This document shows, in pieces, positions 1-7,313 of a stretch of 42,846 nt of DNA; within the stretch, counting starts at the first letter, position 1, and every line of letters starts with the position of its first letter. The position numbers and the translations under genes were made by a program. Origin of the DNA: Chloroflexota bacterium (GTDB lineage: Bacteria > Chloroflexota > UBA6077 > SHYK01); the NCBI GenBank assembly GCA_016202435.1, contig JACQOR010000054.1:1-42846 (forward strand). Direction: 5' to 3'. The notes beneath the pieces were generated by a model. That model was given only the letters and a program-made list of their open reading frames with translations, searched no databases and had not been told where the DNA came from.

Positions 1-20
1 CCCCTGGAGGTCCGAAACCG

Positions 21-1142
21 ATGAGTGTGTCGTTCGAGCCCCAGATCCACGGCGCGACGAGCGACGTGTTTTCCACGCTAGCGCCCGGGGGATACGAGCA
101 GGTGATCTATTGTCAGGACCAGGACTCGGGACTCCGGACGATCATCGTGATCCACGATACGACCCTTGGTCCGGCTCTGGGCGGAATCCGCATGCGCCCG
201 TATGCCAGCGAGACCGAAGCTTTGCAGGACGTGCTCCGACTCGCGAAGGCCATGACCTACAAAGCGTCCGCGGCCGGCCTCGATCTTGGAGGTGGCAAGT
301 CAGTCATCATCGGGTCGCCGGACGATAAGAGTGAGGCACTCTTCCGATCCATGGGCCGCTTCATCCAGTCTTTGGGCGGACGGTACGTCGCGGCCACGGA
401 CATCGGCACCACAGGCGAAGACCTGACCCATGTGAGGCTCGAAACCCCGTGGGTAACGGGCGTGCCGCCTGAGTGGGGCGGTCTGGGTGACACATCGATC
501 CTCACCGGTCTCACCGTGTACCTGGGAATGAAGGCTGGCGCCGAGGCGGTCTGGGGGGCTGACTCCCTGAGCGGAAAGCGGATCGCGGTGCAGGGCGCGG
601 GGAAGGTGGGGATGCACCTCATGGGGCACCTGCACAAAGAGGGCGCGAACCTCTTCGTCGCCGACGTTGCGCGGGAAGCGGCCGCCCGGGCTGCACAGCG
701 GTTCGGGGCCAGCGTGGTGCCCGTGGATGAGATTTATGACCAGGACTGCGACATCTTCTCGCCGAACGGACTGGGAGGGGTCATCAACGACGACACGATC
801 CCGAGGCTGCGCTGCCGGCTGGTCTGCGGGGGAGCCAACAATCAACTGGCCGAGGATCGGCACGGCCTCGCTCTCGAGGCCCAAGGCATCGTCTACACTC
901 CCGACTTCGTCGTGAACTCGGGTGGCGTGATTAGTGCCGCCGCGGACCTGCGGGGCGCCCCGCTCGCGTGGGCGGAAGGCATTGCTCGTCGGGTAGGCGA
1001 CACGACACGGCGCGTCCTGGCGCGGGCACACCGTGAAGGAATTGCTCCGAGTGTAGCTGCCGATACGATCGCTCGCGAGCGGATTGAGGGGATTGGCGCT
1101 ACGAAGCGCATGCTCGTGCCCGGAGACTTGCGCCACAGGTAG
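21..1142 (+). CDS. Leu/Phe/Val dehydrogenase family amino acid dehydrogenase
   Basis: Predicted NAD-dependent oxidative deaminase of branched-chain (or aromatic) amino acids, converting leucine or valine to the 2-oxo acid and ammonia in the cytoplasm. The 373-residue length matches leucine dehydrogenases. The N-terminal domain has the PALGGIRMRPY stretch near residue 51 and two expected active-site lysines, K81 (AMTYKAS) and K93 (LGGGKSV). A TDIGTTGEDL segment follows. The Rossmann domain carries GAGKVGMH near residue 192, and NSGGVI lies near the C-terminus. The ATG at 21 has a GGAGG Shine-Dalgarno at 6-11. Leucine, valine and phenylalanine dehydrogenases cannot be told apart by eye, so I give no symbol. 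The next gene converges from the minus strand after 28 bp. Confidence 0.93.
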   Translation: MSVSFEPQIHGATSDVFSTLAPGGYEQVIYCQDQDSGLRTIIVIHDTTLGPALGGIRMRPYASETEALQDVLRLAKAMTYKASAAGLDLGGGKSVIIGSPDDKSEALFRSMGRFIQSLGGRYVAATDIGTTGEDLTHVRLETPWVTGVPPEWGGLGDTSILTGLTVYLGMKAGAEAVWGADSLSGKRIAVQGAGKVGMHLMGHLHKEGANLFVADVAREAAARAAQRFGASVVPVDEIYDQDCDIFSPNGLGGVINDDTIPRLRCRLVCGGANNQLAEDRHGLALEAQGIVYTPDFVVNSGGVISAAADLRGAPLAWAEGIARRVGDTTRRVLARAHREGIAPSVAADTIARERIEGIGATKRMLVPGDLRHR

Positions 1143-1170
1143 GGGCCCACCCAAAAGCTGTGGGGTATCT

Positions 1171-2019
1171 CTAAGCGAGTAGCGGGTTCAGCGGCATCCA
1201 GTAATTAATGATGAACAGGCCCGCCGCGAAGAGAAGTGAGGCCGCGACGCGATGGACGTGAGGCACGACCCGGCGAAGAAACCGCGCGAGCGTTTGCTCG
1301 AAGAAGACCGCGACGACGAGGGCGATGGTCACCATGGTGCCCATCCCGAGGGCGTAGCTCAAGAACTGGCCAAGTGCTGGGCCGACGCCACCGGCGGTGA
1401 GACTCGTGCCGACGACGGCGAGAAACACTGGTAGGGTACAGGCCAACGAGGCTACCCCGTAGGCGAGACCGAACAGGAAAACCGGTGGCGATTGGCGCAC
1501 ATCCATGACGGCCATCGCCCGGCTCGCCTGGACGATGCCGAGTGAGCTATCGGTGACGATGGCCCAGGCGCCCAGCCCGGCCAGAAATAAGCCCACCAGG
1601 GTGCCGCCCACCGGGAAGAACGCGCCCAGGACTCGCCCTCCCACCGCGAAGATGGCGCCTACCGTGGCGAAGAGCACAACGAAACCCGCCGTGGTCAGGA
1701 CCCCGAAACCAACCGCGGAGGCGGTCCTCTGCCACCACGGTCGCGCAGTGAGGGCAGACCCGCCCAGATAAAACGCCACCAGCGAAGGCAGAAAGAGGAC
1801 GCCGCAGGGGTTGACGGCCGCAACCATTCCGGCTGCGTACGCGTAACCGAAGGGGAACAGCGGAGCCACTTCGGCGACTCCACCCTGGACGCGATAGACG
1901 CTGTTGCCGAGCATGATTAGTAAGAATGCGACACCGAGACCAAAGGCGAGGTAAGCGGTGGTGCGAGCTACCGGGCGCAAGCGTCGTGACGCTGCGAGGC
2001 TCACGATTTCAGGCCCCAT
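1171..2019 (-). CDS. CcdA/DsbD-type transmembrane thiol-disulfide carrier
   Basis: Predicted polytopic membrane protein of the CcdA/DsbD transmembrane family, which passes reducing equivalents from cytoplasmic thioredoxin to extracytoplasmic thiol proteins (cytochrome c maturation or disulfide repair). Two family cysteines are visible: one in NPCGVLFLPSLVAFYLGG, the other in ASLACTLPVFLAVVG. About seven hydrophobic helices follow a short basic N-terminus. I chose the ATG at 2019. An upstream in-frame start at 2100 would overlap the preceding gene by 92 bp instead of 11 and would add an Arg/Pro-rich stretch with no membrane segment. No cytochrome c maturation gene is adjacent. The thioredoxin-fold lipoprotein at 33.8-34.7 kb could be an extracytoplasmic partner, but that is only inference. 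Confidence 0.85.
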   Translation of the reverse strand: MGPEIVSLAASRRLRPVARTTAYLAFGLGVAFLLIMLGNSVYRVQGGVAEVAPLFPFGYAYAAGMVAAVNPCGVLFLPSLVAFYLGGSALTARPWWQRTASAVGFGVLTTAGFVVLFATVGAIFAVGGRVLGAFFPVGGTLVGLFLAGLGAWAIVTDSSLGIVQASRAMAVMDVRQSPPVFLFGLAYGVASLACTLPVFLAVVGTSLTAGGVGPALGQFLSYALGMGTMVTIALVVAVFFEQTLARFLRRVVPHVHRVAASLLFAAGLFIINYWMPLNPLLA

Positions 2020-2569
2020 TGGTAGCCGGATGCGGCGAAGTGGCCCGGGCGGCAGCTGCCCAGGACCTGAGCGACGCAACCATGGCCGAATGCACAGCAA
2101 GCACCAACAGCTTCGGGTCTGGGGTCTGTGTCGCCCCTCCCCTATGCACCGCGACGCCGATCATCAGAGCGGTGGCACTGTCGTCGTCAGTGCCGGCGGC
2201 GGCGAGGTCGGGCCGGGGACCCCAGCAGCCCAGTTTGGGGTTTATTCCTGGTTCGGGGCGCAGGCCGTAGGGAGCTGCCGCGGCGGTGGTGAGTTGCTCG
2301 CAGAGCAGGCTCCACAGCGTGTAGGCCTCCTGCGTCGAGACAGTCGGATACAGGTCTCGCAAGGCAACCAAGTTGCCGTCCTCGTCCAAGACCCAGGCCT
2401 GGACCACGTCGACGTCGGGGCCATAGTCAGAATACTGTCGGACGGGTGAGACCTGAATCGTGACCATCTGCGAGCCGAGACCCAGCTGTTTCGTGAGAGC
2501 GGCTGCAGTTCGATCTTCGGGGGACGGGCCGAAACTGGCTTGCGTTGTGGCCTCCGAGGAGCGGAGCAT
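2009..2569 (-). CDS. Hypothetical protein upstream of ccdA-like gene
   Basis: I do not recognise this 186-residue protein. It overlaps the CcdA-like gene by 11 bp on the same strand, which suggests coupled expression. The central part (VVQAWVLDEDGNLVALRDLY, followed by a helical YTLWSLLCEQLT segment) looks like a folded domain. The stretch after it is Pro/Gly-rich, and the C-terminal part (ATALMIGVAVHRGG, LVLAVHSAMVASL) is hydrophobic and helical. No signal peptide is obvious. I prefer the ATG at 2569, preceded by GGACGAAG. The frame stays open upstream to 2689, but the added residues are Arg/Ser-rich and look non-coding. Confidence 0.6.
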   Translation of the reverse strand: MLRSSEATTQASFGPSPEDRTAAALTKQLGLGSQMVTIQVSPVRQYSDYGPDVDVVQAWVLDEDGNLVALRDLYPTVSTQEAYTLWSLLCEQLTTAAAAPYGLRPEPGINPKLGCWGPRPDLAAAGTDDDSATALMIGVAVHRGGATQTPDPKLLVLAVHSAMVASLRSWAAAARATSPHPATNGA

Positions 2570-2745
2570 CTTCGTCCATTTTACGGGGCGGTCAATGACG
2601 CAGGCTGCATCCGAAGATCGCCGCAACCGCCGGCCAACGCTCCTCCGCCTGGACCGGGGCAGTCCCCTCACCGGAGAGAGCGCCGCCACTAGACCTCATG
2701 CTCCTGCGGGGCACCACTGACGATGAAGATCGGGCTATTTTCAGG

Positions 2746-3645
2746 TTAGATGGGAAGCGCCAACTGAGCCTTTCGGGCGAGGGGCTGGGGACAGTGCCCC
2801 TTCGCGCCAGAGAGCCCCTCGGCGGCACGGACCGCGCTGACCTCGTCCTCGATCCTCATCTGATAGCTCGTGGGTAGGGTTGGCCGGCCAGCGTAAAGGC
2901 GATCGCAGCTCGCGTTGACCTGCGGAAAAACCGCCACGGCATCCCGGAAATACTCGCGGACTCCTGGTGGCAGGCGGAGGGCACCAGTCCAGACATCGGA
3001 GGCGCCGTGGTCCGCGGCGGCCCGAACGACTTCAGCGAGCGACGAGGGCGCGTCAGTGAGTCCCGGAATTACGGGCGCCAGGAAGACACTGACTGGAATT
3101 CCGGCCCTGGACAACGTCCTGATGGTTTCGAGGCGGGCAGCCGGAACTGGAGCGCCGGGCTCCAGCTTCTGGAGCAGATCGCGGTCCAGGCTGATTAGGC
3201 TGATATTCACCGAGAAGCCCACGCGGTTCGACAGCTCCGAGAGCACATCGACGTCACGGCGGACCAGCGTGCCTTTGGTGCTCACGGAGCCGGGATTCGC
3301 TGCGTCTGCCAGCGCTTCGAGGCATTGGCGGGTGATTCGATATTGCCCCTCGATCGGTTGATATGGGTCCGTGCCAGTTCCAACAGCGATCGCCTCCCCT
3401 CGCCAGGAGGGGCGGCGCAGCTCGGCCTGCAAGACCTGGGGGAGATTGGTCTTCACGAAAATCTGAGTTTCGAAGGCTGAGACCGGAAGATCAAGGTAGG
3501 CGTGGTACGCACGGGCATAGCAGTAGGTGCAAGCGTGGCGACAGCCTTTGTACGGGTTGAGCGACCATTTGAAGGGCATGCCCTGAACCGCGTTGATCGC
3601 GGACCGGGCTTCGATTTCGTGGACGATCGGAGGGACGAGGACCAT
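2746..3645 (-). CDS. SplB-like radical SAM protein (Rv2578c-type), LexA-type promoter
   Basis: Predicted radical S-adenosylmethionine enzyme of the SplB-related group (COG1533, often labelled DNA repair photolyase). The canonical CX3CX2C cluster motif is at C35, C39 and C42 (CRHACTYCYAR), in the NPYKGC context typical of this family. AVGTGTDPYQPIE follows near residue 87, as expected for the radical SAM barrel. The C-terminal part matches the actinobacterial Rv2578c-type layout. Whether it repairs spore photoproduct or another lesion cannot be said: it lacks a full SplB length and the substrate is unknown. The ATG at 3645 has GAGGTG upstream. A near-consensus promoter overlaid by two LexA-type boxes lies 15-58 bp upstream, pointing to DNA-damage induction. 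Confidence 0.88.
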   Translation of the reverse strand: MVLVPPIVHEIEARSAINAVQGMPFKWSLNPYKGCRHACTYCYARAYHAYLDLPVSAFETQIFVKTNLPQVLQAELRRPSWRGEAIAVGTGTDPYQPIEGQYRITRQCLEALADAANPGSVSTKGTLVRRDVDVLSELSNRVGFSVNISLISLDRDLLQKLEPGAPVPAARLETIRTLSRAGIPVSVFLAPVIPGLTDAPSSLAEVVRAAADHGASDVWTGALRLPPGVREYFRDAVAVFPQVNASCDRLYAGRPTLPTSYQMRIEDEVSAVRAAEGLSGAKGHCPQPLARKAQLALPI

Positions 3646-3659
3646 AGGCGCACCTCACT

Positions 3660-3673
3660 AGAACGGGTGTTCT
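3660..3673. promoter_or_regulatory. LexA-type operator (downstream box, at the start site)
   Basis: A second GAAC-N4-GTTC box, AGAACGGGTGTTCT, with its core at 3661-3672. It differs from the upstream box at one central base. The two box centres are 20 bp apart, about two helical turns, so two dimers would sit on the same DNA face. It overlaps the predicted transcription start of the minus-strand radical SAM gene. Confidence 0.8.
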
Positions 3674-3674
3674 T

Positions 3675-3703
3675 ATAATAGAACGGGCGTTCTGCAATGT
3701 CAA
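3675..3703 (-). promoter_or_regulatory. Sigma-70-type promoter of the radical SAM gene
   Basis: Read on the minus strand, a perfect TTGACA (3703-3698) is followed after exactly 17 bp by TATTAT (3680-3675), one mismatch from the consensus -10. The predicted transcription start is near 3668, about 23 nt before the ATG at 3645. One LexA-type box fills the spacer and the other covers the start site. Confidence 0.8.
3680..3693. promoter_or_regulatory. LexA-type operator (upstream box, in the promoter spacer)
   Basis: A perfect 14-bp palindrome, AGAACGGGCGTTCT, with the GAAC-N4-GTTC core at 3681-3692 that Gram-positive-type LexA proteins recognise. It lies wholly between the -35 and -10 hexamers, where a bound repressor would block RNA polymerase. 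Confidence 0.8.
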
Positions 3704-3840
3704 GGAGGCAGCGTTGTGCAGGCCGCACAAGGCGAATGGCGCGATTTTCATGCAGGCTGGCTGTAGGGTCCGCCCGGCCGAGGGACTAGCATCTCGCTAT
3801 CGCGGGGAAGCTCGATTCCGCGCGGGAGGGGGAGGTTCAT

Positions 3841-5214
3841 TTGAGGCGAACGAAGCACATCGCGCTGCTGCTGATGACCATGTTGGGCCTGATGGTGGTT
3901 TTTGGAGCAGCGGCCGGAGCGCAGGGGGTGGCGCCCACGATGCCAGCGGCGGAACCCGCGGCGACCGTAGACACGGGTGACACGGCGTGGGTGCTCACGT
4001 CGTCAGCACTCGTGCTCCTCATGACGCCTGGGCTCGCCTTTTTCTATGGTGGTCTGGTCCGGCGCAAGAACGCGCTGGCGACGATCATGCAAAGTTTCAT
4101 CATCATCGGGCTTATCAGTGTGCAGTGGGTCCTGTGGGGGTATTCGCTGGCTTTCGCGCCCGATGCGTTCGGTGGGCTGATCGGCGGGCTCGACTGGGTT
4201 GGACTCCGGAACGTCGGGGTCGAACCCAATACCTTCTACGCGGCGACGATTCCGCACCAGGCATTCATGATCTTTCAGATGATGTTTGCCGTGATCACGC
4301 CAGCGCTGATCACGGGCGCGTTCGCCGAGCGCATGCGATTCAAGGCCTTCATCTTCTTTACGCTACTCTGGGCAACATTCGTCTATGACCCGATTGCCCA
4401 CTGGGTGTGGAGTGGCAGCGAGGGCGGTCAGCTGGGAATCTGGCGAGCGATGGGCGCTCTCGACTTCGCCGGCGGCACGGTAGTCCATGCCAGCTCCGGC
4501 GTCTCGGCGCTGGTGGCCGCGATCTATCTTGGCAAGCGGATCGGCTTCGGTGAGGAGCGCCTCGAGCCCCACGACGCCACGATGGTCGTTCTCGGCGCGA
4601 GTCTCTTGTGGTTCGGTTGGTTCGGATTCAACGCGGGAAGCGCGGTTGCATCCGGTGCCCTCGCAACGAGCGCCTTCGTAAACACGCACGTAGCAACCGC
4701 CATGGCGGCCATCACGTGGATGACCATGAGCTGGCTGCACAAGGGCGCGCCTAGCGTTCTGGGCGCGGCAGCAGGCGCCGTGGCCGGCCTGGTCGCAATC
4801 ACCCCCGCCTCGGGGTTCGTGACGCCGCCAGGCGCCCTGCTCATCGGGCTGCTGGCGGGCATCGTGTGCTACTGGGGGGTCGCCTGGACCAAAGACCGGT
4901 TGGGCGTGGACGACGCTCTGGACGTGTTTGGCGTACACGGTGTCGGAGGCACTCTTGGCGCTCTCGCCACCGGAGTTTTTGCGACCACTACCATCAACGC
5001 TGCGGGTGCCAACGGCCTCCTGTACGGCAACCCGCAGCAACTCTTGGTCCAGTTCATCACAGTCGCCGCGACCTGGATCTGGGCCGGCGGCGTCACGTGG
5101 GTCATTCTCAAAGTCGTCGACGTCACCGTGGGCCTGCGTGTGGAGCCCCACGAGGAACTCGAAGGGCTGGATGCGTCTATGCATGGCGAACCAGCTTATG
5201 CGGTCGAAATCTAA
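3841..5214 (+). CDS. amtB: Ammonium transporter, AmtB family
   Basis: Ammonium channel of the cytoplasmic membrane, 457 residues and full length. Residues 1-28 form a basic then hydrophobic signal-like segment ending AAAGAQG, as in AmtB proteins with a cleaved leader. About eleven hydrophobic helices follow. The paired pore histidines are present: H216 in GGTVVHASSG and H366 in DVFGVHGVGG. The TTG start at 3841 is supported by a GGGAGGGGGAGG purine tract ending about 6 bp upstream. No in-frame ATG would keep the leader. No glnK/PII gene is next to it, so post-translational gating cannot be inferred from context. A tiny ORF follows after 15 bp, then a strong hairpin. Confidence 0.95.
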   Translation: MRRTKHIALLLMTMLGLMVVFGAAAGAQGVAPTMPAAEPAATVDTGDTAWVLTSSALVLLMTPGLAFFYGGLVRRKNALATIMQSFIIIGLISVQWVLWGYSLAFAPDAFGGLIGGLDWVGLRNVGVEPNTFYAATIPHQAFMIFQMMFAVITPALITGAFAERMRFKAFIFFTLLWATFVYDPIAHWVWSGSEGGQLGIWRAMGALDFAGGTVVHASSGVSALVAAIYLGKRIGFGEERLEPHDATMVVLGASLLWFGWFGFNAGSAVASGALATSAFVNTHVATAMAAITWMTMSWLHKGAPSVLGAAAGAVAGLVAITPASGFVTPPGALLIGLLAGIVCYWGVAWTKDRLGVDDALDVFGVHGVGGTLGALATGVFATTTINAAGANGLLYGNPQQLLVQFITVAATWIWAGGVTWVILKVVDVTVGLRVEPHEELEGLDASMHGEPAYAVEI

Positions 5215-5229
5215 GGAAGAGGGACGTTG

Positions 5230-5316
5230 ATGGAAATCGTGGTCGGGCTAGTCTCATTCGCGGCGCTCGGAATCGCGTGGGCGTTGATGCCTTCGAATCG
5301 GAAGGCGGCGCGCTAG
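5230..5316 (+). CDS. Possible 28-residue single-helix membrane peptide
   Basis: A short ORF starts 15 bp after the amtB stop. It encodes about 17 hydrophobic residues (start MEIVVGLVSFAALG, ending near IAWALMP) and then a basic tail (SNRKAAR). The ATG is preceded by a GAGGGA ribosome-binding-like sequence (5219-5224). This is the classic layout of small membrane subunits such as KdpF: N-outside or unclear, one helix, positive C-terminus. It ends 12 bp before the terminator-like hairpin, so it would share the amtB transcript. Function is unknown. It could be a chance ORF, since only 28 codons are available to judge. Confidence 0.45.
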   Translation: MEIVVGLVSFAALGIAWALMPSNRKAAR

Positions 5317-5328
5317 AGAGCCGATTGG

Positions 5329-5368
5329 AAGCCTGAGGGGACTCGCCCCCGGAAGTCCCCTCAGGCTT
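5329..5368. terminator. Strong hairpin between convergent genes
   Basis: Perfect 15-bp inverted repeat (arms 5329-5343 and 5354-5368) with a 10-nt loop, between the amtB unit and the convergent FAD-oxidase remnant. The stem has a GGGGAC/GTCCCC core. Neither side has a clear U-run, so it may be a bidirectional hairpin barrier and not a textbook intrinsic terminator. The right arm reaches the stop codon of the minus-strand remnant. Confidence 0.6.
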
Positions 5369-6124
5369 CAGGTGGACGTGAGCCGGGAGGGAAGCATCGG
5401 CCTGATCGCGTGGTCGGTCTCTCCACGGAGGACAAGATCGGCGATGGCCCTGGCAGTGCCTGGCGCCGGAACGATTCCATCTCGGTAATGCCCGGTGGTA
5501 ATCGTTACGTTGTCCCAGCCAGGGACCGTACCGACGACTGGGAGGTCATCGCCGCAGCCGGGCCGCAGCCCTGCCCAGGCTCGCTCGAAGCGCGCGACCC
5601 CAAGATCTGGACAGAGGATGGCCGCCGAGCTGAGTAGTGACCCGAGCACTCCAGCCGTGAGACTCTTATCGAAGCCGACGCGCTCGTAGGTTGCTCTAAC
5701 CACAGTTGTGCCATCGGCTCGCGGAAGCAAGTAGATGCCGCGACCGTACACGATCGCCCGCACCGGCGTCGGGACGGCCGTCAACGCCAGAACCTGGCCG
5801 CGGGCGGGAAAGATCGGGAGCTGGAGCCCCAGTGCTCGATTCCGAGCGCCTCCACGCCTACGGCAAAGTGCACCCCGCGCCGAACGGCGGCCTCCGCGAG
5901 AGCCTGTGTGAAGCGCGGGGGATGGATCTGTGTGGCCTCGGGGTCGTGAAGCCCACCCAAGACGCGCCGAAGATTCCGCGGCCACGCCCGCGCGAATCGA
6001 GAACGGTAACCCGCACCTGCTCGCGGGCCAGTGCGTAAGCGATGCTGCAACCGATGGCGCCAGCGCCGATGATGACGACGTCCGGTTTTGCCTGCGGCAA
6101 CGAATCTCCGGCCGACTGGCTCAC
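5368..6124 (-). pseudogene. Decayed FAD-dependent amino acid oxidase (ThiO/DadA-like)
   Basis: Remnant of a glycine-oxidase-like flavoprotein spread over three minus-strand frames. From 6124 to about 5955 one frame encodes the FAD-binding start (PDVVIIGAGAIGCSIAYALA, then VTVLDS). From about 5955 to 5843 a second frame continues with DPEATQIHPPRFTQALAEAA. From about 5835 to 5368 a third frame gives the C-terminal part (PARGQVLALT, GLRPGCGDDLPVVGTVP, ITTGHYRDGI). The total coding potential is about 250 residues, against roughly 370 for intact ThiO. Material is therefore missing at the first junction, in addition to the frame changes. No thiamine-synthesis gene is nearby. Sequencing or assembly error could explain one frameshift, but not the missing length. 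Confidence 0.8.
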
Positions 6125-6221
6125 GAGCCAATCTAGCGAAGAGACGAGAACGTCTTGTTTCCGTCAACGAGCGGTCGCCGCCGAGCGAATAGGTACAATG
6201 ACTGGCTATCGGAGGCGACTG

Positions 6222-7313
6222 GTGAGTTCTGCCGTACTTGTTGGCATGAGCGGCGGCGTTGACAGTTCGGTGGCGGCTGCTCTACTCGTCAAGGCAGGGG
6301 CCCGCGTTACCGGCATCACCTTCAACGTTTGGCCGGAGGACGATCGGCGCGCTGCCTTCCGTGAAGATGCGTGCTGTGCTCTGGGCGCTGTCGAGGACGC
6401 TCGGCGCGTCTGTGACCACCTGGGCATTCCGCACTACGTCGTAAACCTGCGCGACGTATTTCAGCGTCGGGTGATCGACAACTTCGTAGATGAGTATCGG
6501 CACGGCCGGACCCCAAACCCCTGTGTGCGCTGCAATCAGTTCATCAAGTTCGACGCGCTGTTGGCAAAGGCGGAGGCGCTGGGCGCTGGCTGGGTAGCGA
6601 CAGGGCACTACGCGCGAACTGTGAAGCAAGCGAATGGCCGATGGGCTCTGCAGAGGGCGGTCGATGGGGACAAGGACCAGTCCTACGTGCTCTACGTGCT
6701 GAGCCAGGAACGTCTCGCCCGGGTGCGCTTCCCGCTCGGAAATCTGCGCAAGGAAGAGACCCGGCGGTTAGCCGCCGAATTCGGCCTCCATGTGGCCAAC
6801 AAGGTCGACAGCCAGGAAATCTGCTTCGTGCCCACTCGCAATTATCGCGACTATTTGCGGGAGACGGCCCCGGACACCTTTGAGTCCGGTCCGATAGTCG
6901 ACAGCGAGGGCCACGTGGTGGGCGAGCACCGGGGTGTTGCGCTCTATACCGTGGGCCAGCGCAAAGGTATCGGCCTCGCGTCGCCGCGGCCCCTGTTCGT
7001 GACGAGAATCGAGTCGGAAATCAACACGATCGTAATCGGGAATGCATCCGACCTAGTATCTCTCGAGGCCTATGCCATGGACTTGAACTGGATGGCGGTC
7101 GACGGACTTGATGGGCCCATGCACGTGTCAGCGCGGTCAAGGGCCCACGCGCAGGAAGCTCCGGCCGTAATCGAGCCATGGCGCAGCTCCCAGGTGAAGG
7201 TCACCTTCGACGAACCACAACGATCCCTGACGCCCGGTCAGGCGGTCGTGTTCTACGATGAAGACATCGTGGTCGGTGGCGGGACCCTCGCTGCAGGGCC
7301 CGGGAATGAGTGA
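6222..7313 (+). CDS. mnmA: tRNA-specific 2-thiouridylase MnmA
   Basis: Thiolates U34 of tRNA-Lys, tRNA-Glu and tRNA-Gln using an activated ATP intermediate and a relayed persulfide. The PP-loop motif GMSGGVDSS is at the N-terminus. The two catalytic cysteines are recognisable in NPCVRCNQFIKFD and SQEICFVP. KDQSYVLY and YTVGQRKG are also family signatures, and the C-terminal beta domain ends near the stop. The GTG at 6222 has GGAGG at 6211-6215 and gives a normal length of 363 residues. The frame is open further upstream, but those residues overlap the oxidase remnant and look non-coding. A TACAAT at 6194-6199 could be a -10 element, but no -35 is visible. It heads the cofactor gene run and overlaps larE. 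Confidence 0.95.
   Translation: MSSAVLVGMSGGVDSSVAAALLVKAGARVTGITFNVWPEDDRRAAFREDACCALGAVEDARRVCDHLGIPHYVVNLRDVFQRRVIDNFVDEYRHGRTPNPCVRCNQFIKFDALLAKAEALGAGWVATGHYARTVKQANGRWALQRAVDGDKDQSYVLYVLSQERLARVRFPLGNLRKEETRRLAAEFGLHVANKVDSQEICFVPTRNYRDYLRETAPDTFESGPIVDSEGHVVGEHRGVALYTVGQRKGIGLASPRPLFVTRIESEINTIVIGNASDLVSLEAYAMDLNWMAVDGLDGPMHVSARSRAHAQEAPAVIEPWRSSQVKVTFDEPQRSLTPGQAVVFYDEDIVVGGGTLAAGPGNE

Noticed and set aside
257-1154. Long minus-strand open frames opposite the amino acid dehydrogenase
   Set aside because: They are Arg/Pro/Ser-rich shadow frames of a clear plus-strand gene. They have no family motif or Shine-Dalgarno.
1145-1162. Short stem CCCAC/GTGGG between the dehydrogenase and the ccdA-like gene
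   Set aside because: Only five base pairs, loop and no U-run. Too weak to call a terminator.
4363-5184. 273-codon minus-strand open frame within amtB
   Set aside because: It mirrors amtB codons and has no conserved domain. amtB is certain.
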